Source of the DNA: Salinibacterium sp. SWN248
Lineage (GTDB): Bacteria; Actinomycetota; Actinomycetes; Actinomycetales; Microbacteriaceae
Length of the DNA stretch: 64,000 nt
Direction: 5' to 3'
NCBI RefSeq assembly: GCF_015864575.1
Contig: NZ_JADYWW010000003.1
Coordinates: 176,270-240,269, forward strand
A model generated the notes under the pieces. It was not told the origin of the DNA. It was given only the letters and a program-made list of their open reading frames with translations, and did no database searches. This document shows positions 1 through 8,779 of the stretch, one piece after another (position 1 is the first letter of the stretch; the number at the start of each line of letters is the position of its first letter). The translations under genes and the position numbers were made by a program.

Positions 1-959
1 CCGAGCGTGCGGCGCAACCAGTTGAGGCGAGCGTCTTGAGTGGCGATAGAGAGGGCGGCGAAAGGAGCCATGGCGTCGTAGCCGTGGAAGCCACCGGGCC
101 AGACGTGCAGTTCGCAGTGGCCGCCCGATGCCCAGATGGTTGAGGCGTAGGCGACATCTTCGTCGCGGAATACTTCCGAGGTGCCCACGTCAATAAAGGC
201 GGGCGGCAAGTTGCTGAGGTCCGTCGCGCGCGCGGGGGCCGCATAGATCGAGACGTCATCGGTCTTGCGGCGGTCTCCGAGCAGGGCATCCCAGCCGGTG
301 TCATTGCTGCCGCGATCCCAGACTCCCGTGCCGTCGATCTGATAGCTCGACACCGTCTCGTTGCGGTCATCGAGCATCGGGTAGATCAGCATTTGAGCGG
401 CGAGCGCGGGTCCCTTGCGGTCGCGCGCCAAGAGCGTCGTGCCCGCAGCAAGGCCGCCTCCAGCGCTACCGCCAGCAATAACGAGCTTCGTCGCGTCGAT
501 TTCGAGCCGTGCTGCGTTCTCCGCCGTCCACACGAGAGTTGCGTAGCAGTCCTCGACCGGAGCAGGGTCGGGATGCTCGGGAGCCAACCGGTACTCGACC
601 GACACCACCACGGCATCCAATTCTTCGACCCAGGCGAGCATTGTCTCCATGCCGCTGAAGCGGTCGCCAATGATCATTCCGCCCCCATGCGTGTGCACGA
701 TGCCTGGCCCGGCAACGCTGTGATCGTTGCGGTGGAATATGGAGACCAGCAGGTCCCCACCGGGACCAGCGAAGGTCTCTTCGCGGTGGGTAATCGCCCG
801 CCCTTCGAGCAAATCGGCGACGGGCGTAGCCAGCCCGGCCCGAAAAGGCTCGATCATCGCGGGAGTGAGCGTGGGCGGTAGCTGCTCGTTCACGATCGAC
901 AGCACTGCAGCCAGCTCGGCGTCGAACGGGGGAGCGGGATGAACATTGTTCGTAGTCAT
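1..959 (-). CDS. alpha/beta hydrolase (HSL-type esterase), 3' end outside window
   Basis: Reading leftward from an ATG at 959 the frame stays open to the window edge (319 codons seen). It encodes a hormone-sensitive-lipase type alpha/beta hydrolase, a cytosolic carboxylesterase family. Visible motifs are the oxyanion-hole HGGG at about residues 91-94, the nucleophile elbow GGSAGG at 163-168 with Ser165, an acid region (SEVFRDED, about 261-268, where Glu262 or Asp266 could serve), and the catalytic histidine in GGFHGYD (His292). A GGAGG ribosome site lies 4 nt before the ATG. It is divergent from the monooxygenase at 1167, with a 16-bp palindrome between them. The substrate cannot be told. The stop codon is not in the window. 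Confidence 0.88.
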   Translation of the reverse strand, partial: MTTNNVHPAPPFDAELAAVLSIVNEQLPPTLTPAMIEPFRAGLATPVADLLEGRAITHREETFAGPGGDLLVSIFHRNDHSVAGPGIVHTHGGGMIIGDRFSGMETMLAWVEELDAVVVSVEYRLAPEHPDPAPVEDCYATLVWTAENAARLEIDATKLVIAGGSAGGGLAAGTTLLARDRKGPALAAQMLIYPMLDDRNETVSSYQIDGTGVWDRGSNDTGWDALLGDRRKTDDVSIYAAPARATDLSNLPPAFIDVGTSEVFRDEDVAYASTIWASGGHCELHVWPGGFHGYDAMAPFAALSIATQDARLNWLRRTL

Positions 960-1003
960 GAGACCTCCATTGGTCTGCGTCACGCCAGTGTGACGGCCTA
1001 TCT

Positions 1004-1019
1004 CCACGCTAGAGCGTGG
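1004..1019. promoter_or_regulatory. palindrome in the divergent promoter region (possible operator)
   Basis: A perfect inverted repeat, CCACGCT-AG-AGCGTGG, has 7-bp arms and a 2-bp spacer. It lies between the divergent starts of the esterase (959) and the flavin monooxygenase (1167). The short spacer fits a dimeric repressor site better than a hairpin. No regulator gene is adjacent in the window. Confidence 0.4.
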
Positions 1020-1166
1020 CGGCTCCGCATCAGTACCGCCAGCCATTCCACGTTCAGAGTCCCTTAACCGCCATCTGGCGGTACCGGGCCGGAATTATCG
1101 GGAAACGGCGTGGTTGAACCGGATAACTGATTCATCCAGACAGATTTTGCGAGACCGGAGCACACC

Positions 1167-2282
1167 ATGCAGTTCGGAATTTTCACCGTGAGCGACGTCA
1201 CAACTGACCCGACAAACGGCACAACGCCCAGTGAGGGCGAGCGCATCAAGGCCATCGTGACGATCGCTAAGAAGGCGGAAGAAGTCGGGCTCGATGTTTT
1301 CGCGCTGGGGGAGCACCACAACCCTCCGTTCGTCTCCTCAAGCCCCACAACGACCCTCGCGTACATCGCGGCTCAGACCGAGAAACTCATCCTGTCGACG
1401 AGTACGACCCTCATCACGACCAACGATCCCGTGAAAATCGCGGAAGACTACGCGATGCTTCAGCACCTCTCCGACGGTCGCGCCGACCTCATGATGGGCC
1501 GCGGCAACACGGGGCCGGTGTACCCGTGGTTTGGCAAGGACATTCGCGAGGGCATCCCGCTGGCCATCGAAAACTACTCGCTGCTGCACAAGTTGTGGCG
1601 CGAAGAGTTCGTCAACTGGGAGGGCAAGTACCGCACACCGCTACAGGGCTTCCAATCAACCCCGCGTCCACTGGATGGCGTGCCTCCCTTCGTCTGGCAC
1701 GGGTCGATCCGCAGTCCCGAGATCGCTGAGCAAGCCGCGTTCTACGGCGACGGCTTCTTCGCCAACAACATCTTCTGGCCCAAAGAGCACTACATGCGCC
1801 TCGTGAGCTACTACCGTCAGCGTTTTGAGCACTACGGCCACGGCACCGCGGCTCAGGCCATCGTTGGTCTCGGCGGTCAGGCCTTCATGCGCAGCAACTC
1901 GCAGGCGGCCAAGGCAGAGTTCCGCCCGTACTTCGACAACGCTCCCGTGTATGGCCACGGACCGTCAATGGAAGACTTCACCGACCAGACACCGCTCGCC
2001 GTTGGCAGCCCGCAAGAGGTCATCGATAAGTATGCCGGGATGCGCGAACACTTCGGCGATTACCAGCGCCAGCTGTTCCTCATGGATCACGCTGGCCTGC
2101 CGCTCAAGACTGTTCTCGAGCAGCTCGACATTCTCGGTGAAGAGGTCGTTCCCGTCCTTCGCAAGGAGTTCGCCACCAACCGCCCAGCCGAGGTTCCGGA
2201 TGCCCCCACCCACGCCTCGCTCGTCGCCAAGCGTGATGCGGCTCTCGCCGACTCCGCAGCCGACGCCCCGGCGACTGTCTAG
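1167..2282 (+). CDS. LLM-class flavin-dependent monooxygenase (CE1758-type)
   Basis: This 371-aa protein belongs to the bacterial luciferase-like monooxygenase family, which uses reduced FMN and O2 to oxidise a substrate unknown here. The N-terminal barrel strand (MQFGIFTVSD), the GEHHNPPF segment near residue 48, the dense LLM core through about residue 300 and an Ala/Pro-rich tail are visible. A GGAG motif lies just upstream of the ATG. An NAD(P)H:FMN reductase gene follows 53 nt downstream, the paired arrangement known for the CE1758/CE1759 families of actinobacteria, so the two probably form a two-component flavin monooxygenase. Family assignment is firm; the substrate is unknown. Confidence 0.9.
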   Translation: MQFGIFTVSDVTTDPTNGTTPSEGERIKAIVTIAKKAEEVGLDVFALGEHHNPPFVSSSPTTTLAYIAAQTEKLILSTSTTLITTNDPVKIAEDYAMLQHLSDGRADLMMGRGNTGPVYPWFGKDIREGIPLAIENYSLLHKLWREEFVNWEGKYRTPLQGFQSTPRPLDGVPPFVWHGSIRSPEIAEQAAFYGDGFFANNIFWPKEHYMRLVSYYRQRFEHYGHGTAAQAIVGLGGQAFMRSNSQAAKAEFRPYFDNAPVYGHGPSMEDFTDQTPLAVGSPQEVIDKYAGMREHFGDYQRQLFLMDHAGLPLKTVLEQLDILGEEVVPVLRKEFATNRPAEVPDAPTHASLVAKRDAALADSAADAPATV

Positions 2283-2335
2283 TTTCGCGGCCCGCCGCGC
2301 ATCCACACCGTCAGATCCACAGAAAGAAGCTCATC

Positions 2336-2968
2336 ATGTCCGACGTCAAGAAGATTGCCGTCATCGCCGCTGGCCTCAGCCAGCCCTCGTCCACCCGACT
2401 ACTCGCCGACCGTCTCACCGAAGCAACCGTCAACAACCTGCGCGAACGTGGTGTTGATGCCGAGGTGACCGTCATCGAGTTGCGCGACCTCGCACACGAC
2501 GTGACAAACAATCTGCTCACGGGCTTTCCGAGCACGAAGCTCGATGCAGCGATCGCCGCAGTTACCGGCGCTGACGGGCTTATCGCCGTCACGCCCATCT
2601 TCACCACGAGCTACAGCGGGCTGTTCAAGTCATTCATCGACGTGCTCGACCCGCAATCACTCACGGACCTGCCTGTACTACTGGGCGCGACCGGCGGTAC
2701 CGATCGGCACTCACTCGCGATCGACTATGCGATGCGACCGCTATTCAGCTACCTGCACGCCGTGGCTGTACCGACCGGCGTGTATGCGGCATCTGCCGAC
2801 TGGGGTAGTGGTGCCGGTAGTGTCTCGAGCACTCTTCCGGCACGAATCACTCGTGCGGCGGGAGAACTTGCGGCGCTCGCCGCGGTCTCCGATCGTTCAG
2901 ACCGCGTGATTGACCCCTTTGCGCTGCCGGAGGGCTTTAGCCCTGTCGGCAGCTTCGGGGCGCAATAA
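2336..2968 (+). CDS. NAD(P)H-dependent FMN reductase partnering the LLM monooxygenase (CE1759-type)
   Basis: This 210-aa flavodoxin-like NADPH-dependent FMN reductase would supply FMNH2 to the monooxygenase encoded just upstream. The N-terminal IAVIAAGLSQPSSTRLLAD strand-loop has the Ser/Thr-rich FMN phosphate-binding pattern of this fold. The segment DGLIAVTPIFTTSYSGLFKSF (about 83-103) matches the family's TPxYxxSysGllK flavin-contact motif. A purine-rich AGAAAGAAG stretch precedes the ATG. It is cotranscribed with the upstream gene by position and ends 33 nt before the convergent DUF5302 gene. I see no clear terminator between them. Confidence 0.88.
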   Translation: MSDVKKIAVIAAGLSQPSSTRLLADRLTEATVNNLRERGVDAEVTVIELRDLAHDVTNNLLTGFPSTKLDAAIAAVTGADGLIAVTPIFTTSYSGLFKSFIDVLDPQSLTDLPVLLGATGGTDRHSLAIDYAMRPLFSYLHAVAVPTGVYAASADWGSGAGSVSSTLPARITRAAGELAALAAVSDRSDRVIDPFALPEGFSPVGSFGAQ

Positions 2969-3000
2969 CAACGTGTCTGCGTTAATCCGTCGCGGTGCAG

Positions 3001-3183
3001 TTACCCGGTCTTGCGGCGGAAATCGCGTTTGTGGTCGGCCCGGTCGTGGGTGCCTTGGATAGCTGATTCAGCATCCAGGTGTCCCGGCCGGTCGGTCTGC
3101 TTGCCCTGCTTGCGATCAAGCGCCTCGCGGAACCTGCGCTTGTTTTCTTCGCTCGCAGAGGGTGTTTCTTCTGTGGGTTCCAT
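3001..3183 (-). CDS. DUF5302 family small protein
   Basis: A 60-aa, highly charged protein (MEPTEETPSASEENKRRFRE...) ends in a basic tail DFRRKTG. It resembles the actinobacterial DUF5302 family (KRRFREALDRKQ core, then a H-x-x-x-D-H-K-R-x-F-R-R-K end). Function is unknown. I chose the internal ATG at 3183 over a longer frame because a TACGCT box sits exactly 7 nt before it, the leaderless spacing seen repeatedly in this window, and no Shine-Dalgarno site is present. It is divergent from pnp. Confidence 0.7.
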   Translation of the reverse strand: MEPTEETPSASEENKRRFREALDRKQGKQTDRPGHLDAESAIQGTHDRADHKRDFRRKTG

Positions 3184-3269
3184 ACTCGTCAGCGTAGGCC
3201 ACCTGCATGACAATCTGTGCCTGGTCCGTGTCGCGCACCAATCTCTGGGGCTTCACAGGCCCCCGGTGC

Positions 3270-3503
3270 TACGATTATGGGAGTTGTCCTGCTAGTTAGA
3301 GGGCAACGCACGGAGCAGGCTGGCAAGAAGCTGGTCACCGGTGGTAATTTTCCGAGTCGTTCGGAGGCTTTCTACTGTTGGCCAGACATGCGCCGCCACT
3401 CTAGGCATGCGCATGAACCATCGCGTCCTTCTGCCCGCTCCTGCTCCTTGACGAGTCGCACACCACACGGGTGCGCGACGTAAAACAAAGGAGAAACCCC
3501 CGC
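3270..3503 (+). promoter_or_regulatory. pnp upstream region and structured 5' leader
   Basis: About 320 nt separate the DUF5302 start from pnp. A TACGAT -10-like box lies at 3270-3275, without a clear -35. Downstream are a short hairpin TCCGA-gtcgt-TCGGA near 3352-3366 and a stronger one at 3455-3479 (arms GTCGCACACC and GGTGCGCGAC, one mismatch, 5-nt loop) ending 7 nt before the AAAGGAG ribosome site (3487-3493). In enterobacteria a leader stem is the target of PNPase autoregulation. The same role here is only an inference from position. rpsO, a common upstream neighbour of pnp, is not present. Confidence 0.45.
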
Positions 3504-5753
3504 ATGGAGGGTCCAGAAATCACATTCGCCGAAGCCGTTCTCGATAACGGCAAGTTCGGCAAGCGCACCGTGCGCTTCGAAACCGGTCGACTCGCTCAGC
3601 AGGCACAGGGTGCCGTCGCTGCGTACCTCGACGAAGAAACAATGATCTTGAGCGCGACCAGCGCTGGCAAGCACCCGCGCGAAGGCTTCGACTTCTTCCC
3701 ACTCACTGTGGATGTTGAAGAGCGTTCCTACGCAGCGGGCAAGATCCCCGGCAGCTTCTTCCGTCGTGAGGGTCGTCCCTCCACGGAAGCGATCCTCGTC
3801 TGCCGTCTCATTGACCGTCCGATGCGTCCGACCTTCGTTGAGGGCCTCCGCAACGAAGTTCAGATCGTCATCACCGTTCTGAGCATCGCTCCGGACGAGT
3901 TCTACGACGCGCTCTCGATCAACGCCGCATCGCTCAGCACCCAGATCTCAGGACTTCCGTTCTATGGTCCGGTTGCCGGCATCCGCATGGCTCTGATCAA
4001 CGACCAGTGGGTTGCCTTCCCGAAGCACAGCCAGCTTGCTGACGCTGTCTTCGACCTCACCGTTGCTGGCCGCATGGTCACCAACGACCAGGGTGAAGAA
4101 GACATCGCCATCATGATGGTTGAGGCAGAAGCTACCGAGAACAGCTGGGAGCTCATCAAGGCTGGCGCCACGAAGCCCGACGAAGCTGTTGTTGCTCAGG
4201 GCCTCGAAGCATCGAAGCCCTTCCTCAAGCAGCTCGTCAAGGCTCAGCTCGAGGTTGCCAACAAGGCTGCCAAGCCCGTCGCCGAGTTCCAGCTCTTCCC
4301 GCCGTACTCCGACCAGGCGTACAACGCGGTCAGCGAAATCGCTGAAGCTGAGCTTCGCGACGTGTACAAGATCGCTGACAAGATCGAGCGACAGACCGCT
4401 GACGACGAGCTCAAGGCTCGCGTCAAGGCTGAGGTTCAGTCCAAGGTCGACGCTGAAGAACTCAGCGAAGACGTACTCGGCATGGTTGGCGGAGCGTACA
4501 AGGCCGTCAGCAAGAAGGTCATGCGCACCCGCGTGCTTACCGAGGGCATCCGTATCGACGGCCGTGGCTTGAGCGACATTCGTGCGCTCGATGCTGAGGT
4601 CGAGGTCATTCCTCGCGTTCACGGTTCGGCAATCTTCCAGCGCGGCGAGACTCAGATCCTGGGTGTCACCACGCTGAACATGCTCAAGATGGAGCAGCAG
4701 ATTGACTCACTGGCACCAGTGACCAAGAAGCGCTACATGCACCACTACAACTTCCCGCCCTACTCGACTGGTGAGACCGGTCGCGTTGGTAGCCCGAAGC
4801 GTCGCGAGATCGGGCACGGCTTCCTTGCCGAGCGCGCTATCGCACCGGTGCTTCCTGCTCGTGAAGACTTCCCTTACGCGATCCGCCAGGTATCCGAGGC
4901 TCTCGGCTCCAACGGTTCGACGTCGATGGGTTCTGTTTGCGCTTCGACTCTGTCGCTGCTGAACGCTGGTGTGCCGCTGCGCGCACCCGTCGCCGGTATC
5001 GCCATGGGCCTGATCTCGGATGAAGTTGATGGCGTTACGCGCTACGCAGCTCTCACCGACATCCTCGGTGCTGAAGACGCACTCGGCGACATGGACTTCA
5101 AGGTTGCCGGTACGAGCGAATTCATCACCGCTATCCAGCTCGACACCAAGCTCGCTGGTTTGCCTTCGTCGGTTCTCGACGGAGCGCTCAAGCAGGCTAA
5201 GGAAGCGCGTACCGCGATTCTTTCGGTGATCAACGCTGCAATCGACGCTCCCGACGAGATGGCCCCCACGGCGCCTCGCGTGATCTCGGTTCAGATTCCG
5301 ATCGACAAGATCGGTGAGCTGATTGGCCCTAAGGGCAAGAACATCAACCAGATCCAGGATGACACCGGAGCGGACATCTCGATTGAGGATGACGGAACTG
5401 TCTACATCGGCGCTGTCGATGGTCCTTCTGCTGAGGCTGCACGCGCGGCGGTTAACGCCATCGCGAACCCGCTCAACCCTGAGGTTGGCGAACGCTTCTT
5501 GGGTACGGTCGTCAAGATCGCTACCTTCGGTGCATTCGTATCGCTCACCCCGGGCAAGGACGGACTGCTGCACATCTCTGAGGTTCGCAAGCTTGCCGGT
5601 GGCAAGCGTGTTGAGAACGTCGAAGACGTTCTCGGAGTCGGCCAGAAGATTCAGGTTGAGATCACGAAGATTGATGACCGTGGCAAGCTCTCGCTTGCTC
5701 CCGTCTTGGAAGAGACTGAAGCAGAAGCAGCGGCTCCCGCTGACGAAAGCTAA
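3504..5753 (+). CDS. pnp: polyribonucleotide nucleotidyltransferase (PNPase)
   Basis: This 749-aa 3'-to-5' phosphorolytic exoribonuclease acts in mRNA decay. The order is typical: first RNase PH-like domain, an alpha-helical linker (about 230-330), second RNase PH domain with the phosphate/catalytic region ([19 protein letters not shown], about 470-490), KH domain with GPKG near 608, and S1 domain ([20 protein letters not shown]) from about 660. A longer frame starts at GTG 3471, but the ATG at 3504 is preferred because an AAAGGAG site lies 10 nt upstream and the family N-terminus ([16 protein letters not shown]) begins there. A strong hairpin terminator follows. It is monocistronic by layout. 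Confidence 0.97.
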   Translation: MEGPEITFAEAVLDNGKFGKRTVRFETGRLAQQAQGAVAAYLDEETMILSATSAGKHPREGFDFFPLTVDVEERSYAAGKIPGSFFRREGRPSTEAILVCRLIDRPMRPTFVEGLRNEVQIVITVLSIAPDEFYDALSINAASLSTQISGLPFYGPVAGIRMALINDQWVAFPKHSQLADAVFDLTVAGRMVTNDQGEEDIAIMMVEAEATENSWELIKAGATKPDEAVVAQGLEASKPFLKQLVKAQLEVANKAAKPVAEFQLFPPYSDQAYNAVSEIAEAELRDVYKIADKIERQTADDELKARVKAEVQSKVDAEELSEDVLGMVGGAYKAVSKKVMRTRVLTEGIRIDGRGLSDIRALDAEVEVIPRVHGSAIFQRGETQILGVTTLNMLKMEQQIDSLAPVTKKRYMHHYNFPPYSTGETGRVGSPKRREIGHGFLAERAIAPVLPAREDFPYAIRQVSEALGSNGSTSMGSVCASTLSLLNAGVPLRAPVAGIAMGLISDEVDGVTRYAALTDILGAEDALGDMDFKVAGTSEFITAIQLDTKLAGLPSSVLDGALKQAKEARTAILSVINAAIDAPDEMAPTAPRVISVQIPIDKIGELIGPKGKNINQIQDDTGADISIEDDGTVYIGAVDGPSAEAARAAVNAIANPLNPEVGERFLGTVVKIATFGAFVSLTPGKDGLLHISEVRKLAGGKRVENVEDVLGVGQKIQVEITKIDDRGKLSLAPVLEETEAEAAAPADES

Positions 5754-5772
5754 GTCCCGCTAGACGTACATC

Positions 5773-5809
5773 ACACAGCGCCCCTTCTCGTGGAGAAGGG
5801 GCGCTGTGT
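5773..5809 (+). terminator. pnp terminator
   Basis: A perfect 17-bp GC-rich stem (5773-5789 with 5793-5809) with a GTG triloop sits 20 nt after the pnp stop. No real U-tract follows, which is common for actinobacterial terminators. Confidence 0.88.
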
Positions 5810-5951
5810 CGTTAACGGTGAGTCTCGCCGCCGCGATCGTGCACCTTCGAAAAATTGTCTGATCGGAATGCAGGCAAGACAGGGGTAGTCACCCTTGTCT
5901 GCCCTTCGTTGGGGTGCCGCTTCGGGGGGTCGATCACGCTATTGTGTGGGA

Positions 5952-6137
5952 GTGACCCGAATCACTACACCTCTTGATGCCTTCATGAGCGACATGTTCA
6001 TTTGGCTAGAGACCGCATGGTATTTGTGGGTGGCCCTCGGCATTGTTGTTTTCGTCGTGGTCGTTTGCGTGGTTGTTGCGAAGATGCGCAGCCGAGGCTA
6101 CGAACGCGTTCCGCATTACTACCGCCGCAACACCTAA
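5952..6137 (+). CDS. small single-pass membrane protein, unknown function
   Basis: The frame encodes 61 aa from GTG 5952, or 50 aa from ATG 5985. Near residues 18-42 there is one very hydrophobic segment (WYLWVALGIVVFVVVVCVVVAKM), followed by a basic, tyrosine-rich cytoplasmic-type tail ending YERVPHYYRRNT. A TATTGT box at 5940-5945 lies 6 nt before the GTG, which fits a leaderless message; no Shine-Dalgarno site is visible for either start. Neighbours give no functional clue. It lies between the pnp terminator and a convergent YbhB-family gene. I do not recognise a named family. Confidence 0.55.
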   Translation: MTRITTPLDAFMSDMFIWLETAWYLWVALGIVVFVVVVCVVVAKMRSRGYERVPHYYRRNT

Positions 6138-6236
6138 CTCAGAGACTCTCGCGTTCTCCCGATTGCCCGTATTTCCGATACGGGATGTTTGTCGTGCCTG
6201 CACTGGCTGCTGCGCGCTTCAGGCGCTAGCTATCCT

Positions 6237-6761
6237 CTAGGTACTCGAGACGCCAATCAGTTGCGCGCGCGCGACGATGAAGTCGCGCAGCGCGAAGCCG
6301 AGCATGGCCGGGGTGCTTCCTTCTGGCACGTCGAGACGTTCGACGTTGAGGGCGCTCACGGTAAAGACATAGCGGTGCGGCCCATGGTCGGCCGGAGGGG
6401 CCGCTCCCTGAAACGAGGTGAGCCGCAGTTCGTTGGGAAGGGTGATCGCGCCATGGGGCATGAGCTGGGCATCCGGAGTGCCAGCGTCTTGGGGCAACGA
6501 CTCAACGGAGGCCGGGATGTTGTAGACGGCCCAGTGCCACCAGCCGCTGCCGGTGGGGGCGTCGGGGTCGAAGACTGTCAGTGCGAAGCTTTTGGTGCCG
6601 GAGGGGAAACCGTGCCAATGCAGTGTGGGGGAGCGATCTTCGCCGCCGGCGTTCGCAATCCCTGAACGGGCCCACTGGGGGAGCGTGCCACCCTCTTCGA
6701 AATCGGGACTCTCGAGTGCAAAGGTGGGTACTTCGGGCAGTTTCCAATTGGGGTCATTCAC
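6237..6761 (-). CDS. YbhB/YbcL (Raf kinase inhibitor-like, PEBP) family protein
   Basis: This 174-aa protein of the phosphatidylethanolamine-binding-protein fold carries the signature segments ALTVFDPDAPTGSGWWHWAVYNIP and the GPHRYVFTVSAL region near residues 125-140. The bacterial family binds small anionic ligands, but the cellular role is unclear. The open frame extends upstream to 6914, but the extension is not family-like. The GTG at 6761 (MNDPNWKLPEVP) gives the usual length and has GAGAGG about 9 nt upstream. It is divergent from the aldo/keto reductase. Confidence 0.85.
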   Translation of the reverse strand: MNDPNWKLPEVPTFALESPDFEEGGTLPQWARSGIANAGGEDRSPTLHWHGFPSGTKSFALTVFDPDAPTGSGWWHWAVYNIPASVESLPQDAGTPDAQLMPHGAITLPNELRLTSFQGAAPPADHGPHRYVFTVSALNVERLDVPEGSTPAMLGFALRDFIVARAQLIGVSST

Positions 6762-6884
6762 GGTGACGGTCCTCTCGATAGCAAAAACGGCGCTGTGGCC
6801 AGTATGACGAGAATGATGCGCAGACGACACTTTCGAGGGGTGTGTGACGTGAAAATGACGGTTTTCGACACGGACTAATAACGA

Positions 6885-6896
6885 TCTGTCTGTCCT
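6885..6896. promoter_or_regulatory. possible TetR operator half-site upstream of the aldo/keto reductase
   Basis: TCTGTCTGTCCT here is identical to the right arm of the large palindrome at 8912-8939. The left arm is not conserved. It lies about 58 nt before the aldo/keto reductase start, suggesting weak or ancestral control by the same TetR protein. Confidence 0.3.
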
Positions 6897-6953
6897 CCCG
6901 CCATTCACTCCCATGGCGACATATTCTTACCAAAAGCCTTGTGGGAGGCCGTT

Positions 6954-7946
6954 ATGACGCAAGTGCACCCGACGCAATCACTGACGGGTTCCACTCGCGC
7001 GCGTCCAGTAACCGGGCAGCATTTCTCTACCCGCGTCATTGGGTCGTCTGACCTCCGTGTCTTCCCTCTTGCGCTCAGTGGAAACATCTTTGGCTGGACC
7101 GCAGATGATGCCGCAACCGCCTCGATTCTCAACGCTTTTGCCGATGGCGGAGGCAACTTCATCGACACGGCAGACTCCTACGCGTCCGGTCGCAGCGAGC
7201 TCATGATCGGAAAGTGGATGCGCGTCCGCCGCAACCGCGATCAGATTGTGGTCGCAACCAAGGTCGGGAAGAGTCGCGACAACCCAGGCATGGAAGCTGA
7301 CGCCATCAAGCGCTCAGTGGATGCTTCGCTTGCGCGATTGGGAACATCCCACATTGATCTTTTGTACTTGCACGTCGACGACGAGAGTGTCGACTTCGAT
7401 GAGACGCTGCTCGCCGTTGACGAACTGATTGGTGAGGGCAAGGTTCGCTACTTCGGTGGTTCCGATCACACGGGCAACCGACTCATTCAGGCGCGCATTG
7501 CCTGCGGCCAGATGGGGGTTGCGCCCATGGTCGCTGTGCAGGCGCACTACAACCTTCTTCATCGTCACGAGTACGAAACGGGGCTCGCGCATGTGGCAGC
7601 GATTCAGGGGCTTGGCGTGATGCCCCGATTCGCGCTCGCCAGCGGATTCCTAAGCGGCAAGTATCGGCAGCGTGCCGATCTGGCGCTCAACTCGCGCGGC
7701 CACGATGCGGCACAGTACTTGCGTCGCCGTGGCATCAAGATTCTGAATGCTCTCGACGGAGTCGCCGAAGAGCAAGATGAGAGTGTCGCGACGATCGCTC
7801 TGGCCTGGCTCTTGAACAAGCCTGGCGTTGTAGCGCCGGTGGTCAGCGCTAGCCGTGCCGAACAGGTTCCCGAGCTGATTGCAGCGGCGCGGGTGCAATT
7901 GACGCGGCATCAGTCAGCGGAGCTTGACCGCGTTTCTCACTACTAA
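6954..7946 (+). CDS. aldo/keto reductase
   Basis: This 330-aa NADPH-dependent aldo/keto reductase has a (beta/alpha)8 barrel, cytosolic. Visible are the start of the barrel (LALSGNIFGW), the GGNFIDTADSYASGRSE segment containing the catalytic Asp and Tyr (near residues 63-79), the catalytic Lys in VVATKVGK, the helper His in IDLLYLHVDDE, and the C-terminal cofactor loop ASRAEQVPEL. The ATG at 6954 is preferred over GTG 6939 because GGAGG lies 8 nt before it. The first ~30 residues are non-conserved. A convergent TetR regulator follows; a shared operator half-site hints that it may control this gene. The substrate is unknown. Confidence 0.9.
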   Translation: MTQVHPTQSLTGSTRARPVTGQHFSTRVIGSSDLRVFPLALSGNIFGWTADDAATASILNAFADGGGNFIDTADSYASGRSELMIGKWMRVRRNRDQIVVATKVGKSRDNPGMEADAIKRSVDASLARLGTSHIDLLYLHVDDESVDFDETLLAVDELIGEGKVRYFGGSDHTGNRLIQARIACGQMGVAPMVAVQAHYNLLHRHEYETGLAHVAAIQGLGVMPRFALASGFLSGKYRQRADLALNSRGHDAAQYLRRRGIKILNALDGVAEEQDESVATIALAWLLNKPGVVAPVVSASRAEQVPELIAAARVQLTRHQSAELDRVSHY

Positions 7947-8020
7947 CGCGTGTCAGGAACAAGCGCGCGACGGTGACGAGCACGTTCTGCCCCAGACGCC
8001 GTCATGCCGCTATCGCGGTC

Positions 8021-8062
8021 ATACGGCTGACGCCTTTATACGGCTGACGCCGTTATATAACG
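8021..8062. repeat. 14-bp direct repeat plus 12-bp palindrome
   Basis: ATACGGCTGACGCC occurs at 8021-8034 and again at 8038-8051 (17-bp period). The second copy runs into the perfect palindrome CGTTATATAACG (8051-8062). The repeat lies in the ~180-bp convergent gap between the aldo/keto reductase and the TetR gene. That gap holds no gene I can support and no convincing terminator hairpin. Confidence 0.6.
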
Positions 8063-8127
8063 GGCGCCTTCGCGTAACTAGCGAGCTCAGGAGGCCAGCG
8101 CGCCTCTGTTGGTGTGCGACTGACTGG

Positions 8128-8718
8128 CTAGACCTTGACGGCGTCAGAGAGCACGCGCTTGACGACGCGGGCCATAGCGGCGCCAGCGGCAATGGTGTCG
8201 CCGGCGTAGCCGCCGGCGAGAGCGCCGTCTTTCGCGAGCATGAGCTCGTCAGCAGCGTCTCCGGCAAAGGGATGTTCTGCGGTGCGCATGAGGTCGTACA
8301 GCGACTCGTTGTACCAGTCGCGGTGATCAGCGATCAGCAGGCGAACCGGGTGGGTGGGGTCGGGGAATTCCGCGACAACGTTGAGGAACGGGCATCCGCG
8401 GAAGTCGGGCTTAGTGAGTTCGGCGGCGACTGACTCCAGGAGGCCAAGAACAGCGTCGTGCGGTGAGGCGGCGTTGTCGATGATCGACTGAACTTCGGTC
8501 TCGACGGCGGCACGGCGGCTCTTGACGTACTCAAGGATGAGGTTGTCTTTCGAGCGGTAGTGCTTATAGAAGGTTGCCTTAGTCACGCTCGACTGGGCGA
8601 TGATGCGGTCTACACCGACGTTCAGAATGCCGTCTTGGTAGAAGAGTGTGTTGGCCGTCTCTAAGATGCGGCCTTTGGCCGGAGCGCGCTGCGCGGTCTC
8701 TGGTGTCTCAAATACCAT
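8128..8718 (-). CDS. TetR/AcrR family transcriptional regulator
   Basis: This 196-aa regulator has an N-terminal helix-turn-helix, about residues 15-60 (GRILETANTLFYQDGI...VDRIIAQSSVTKATFYKHYRSKDNLI), and an all-helical ligand domain containing the FRGCPFLNVVAEFPDP segment typical of a common TetR subfamily. AAGGAG lies 9 nt before the ATG. The upstream region contains four TTCGGGT iterons and a near-perfect 28-bp palindrome at 8912-8939 that is a good TetR-type operator. The half-site before the aldo/keto reductase suggests a small local regulon. Autoregulation is inferred; the inducer is unknown. Confidence 0.9.
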   Translation of the reverse strand: MVFETPETAQRAPAKGRILETANTLFYQDGILNVGVDRIIAQSSVTKATFYKHYRSKDNLILEYVKSRRAAVETEVQSIIDNAASPHDAVLGLLESVAAELTKPDFRGCPFLNVVAEFPDPTHPVRLLIADHRDWYNESLYDLMRTAEHPFAGDAADELMLAKDGALAGGYAGDTIAAGAAMARVVKRVLSDAVKV

Positions 8719-8779
8719 CGCAGCGCACTCCTTCCGTGGAGGTTCGGATCAGGAACTGTCCCCACTATGTGCATCGCTA

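Noticed and set aside
4707..5573. Long minus-strand frame antisense to pnp (and similar long shadows over ftsK, pheT and hflX)
   Set aside because: These frames follow from codon bias in GC-rich genes; the sense proteins are full-length, conserved enzymes.
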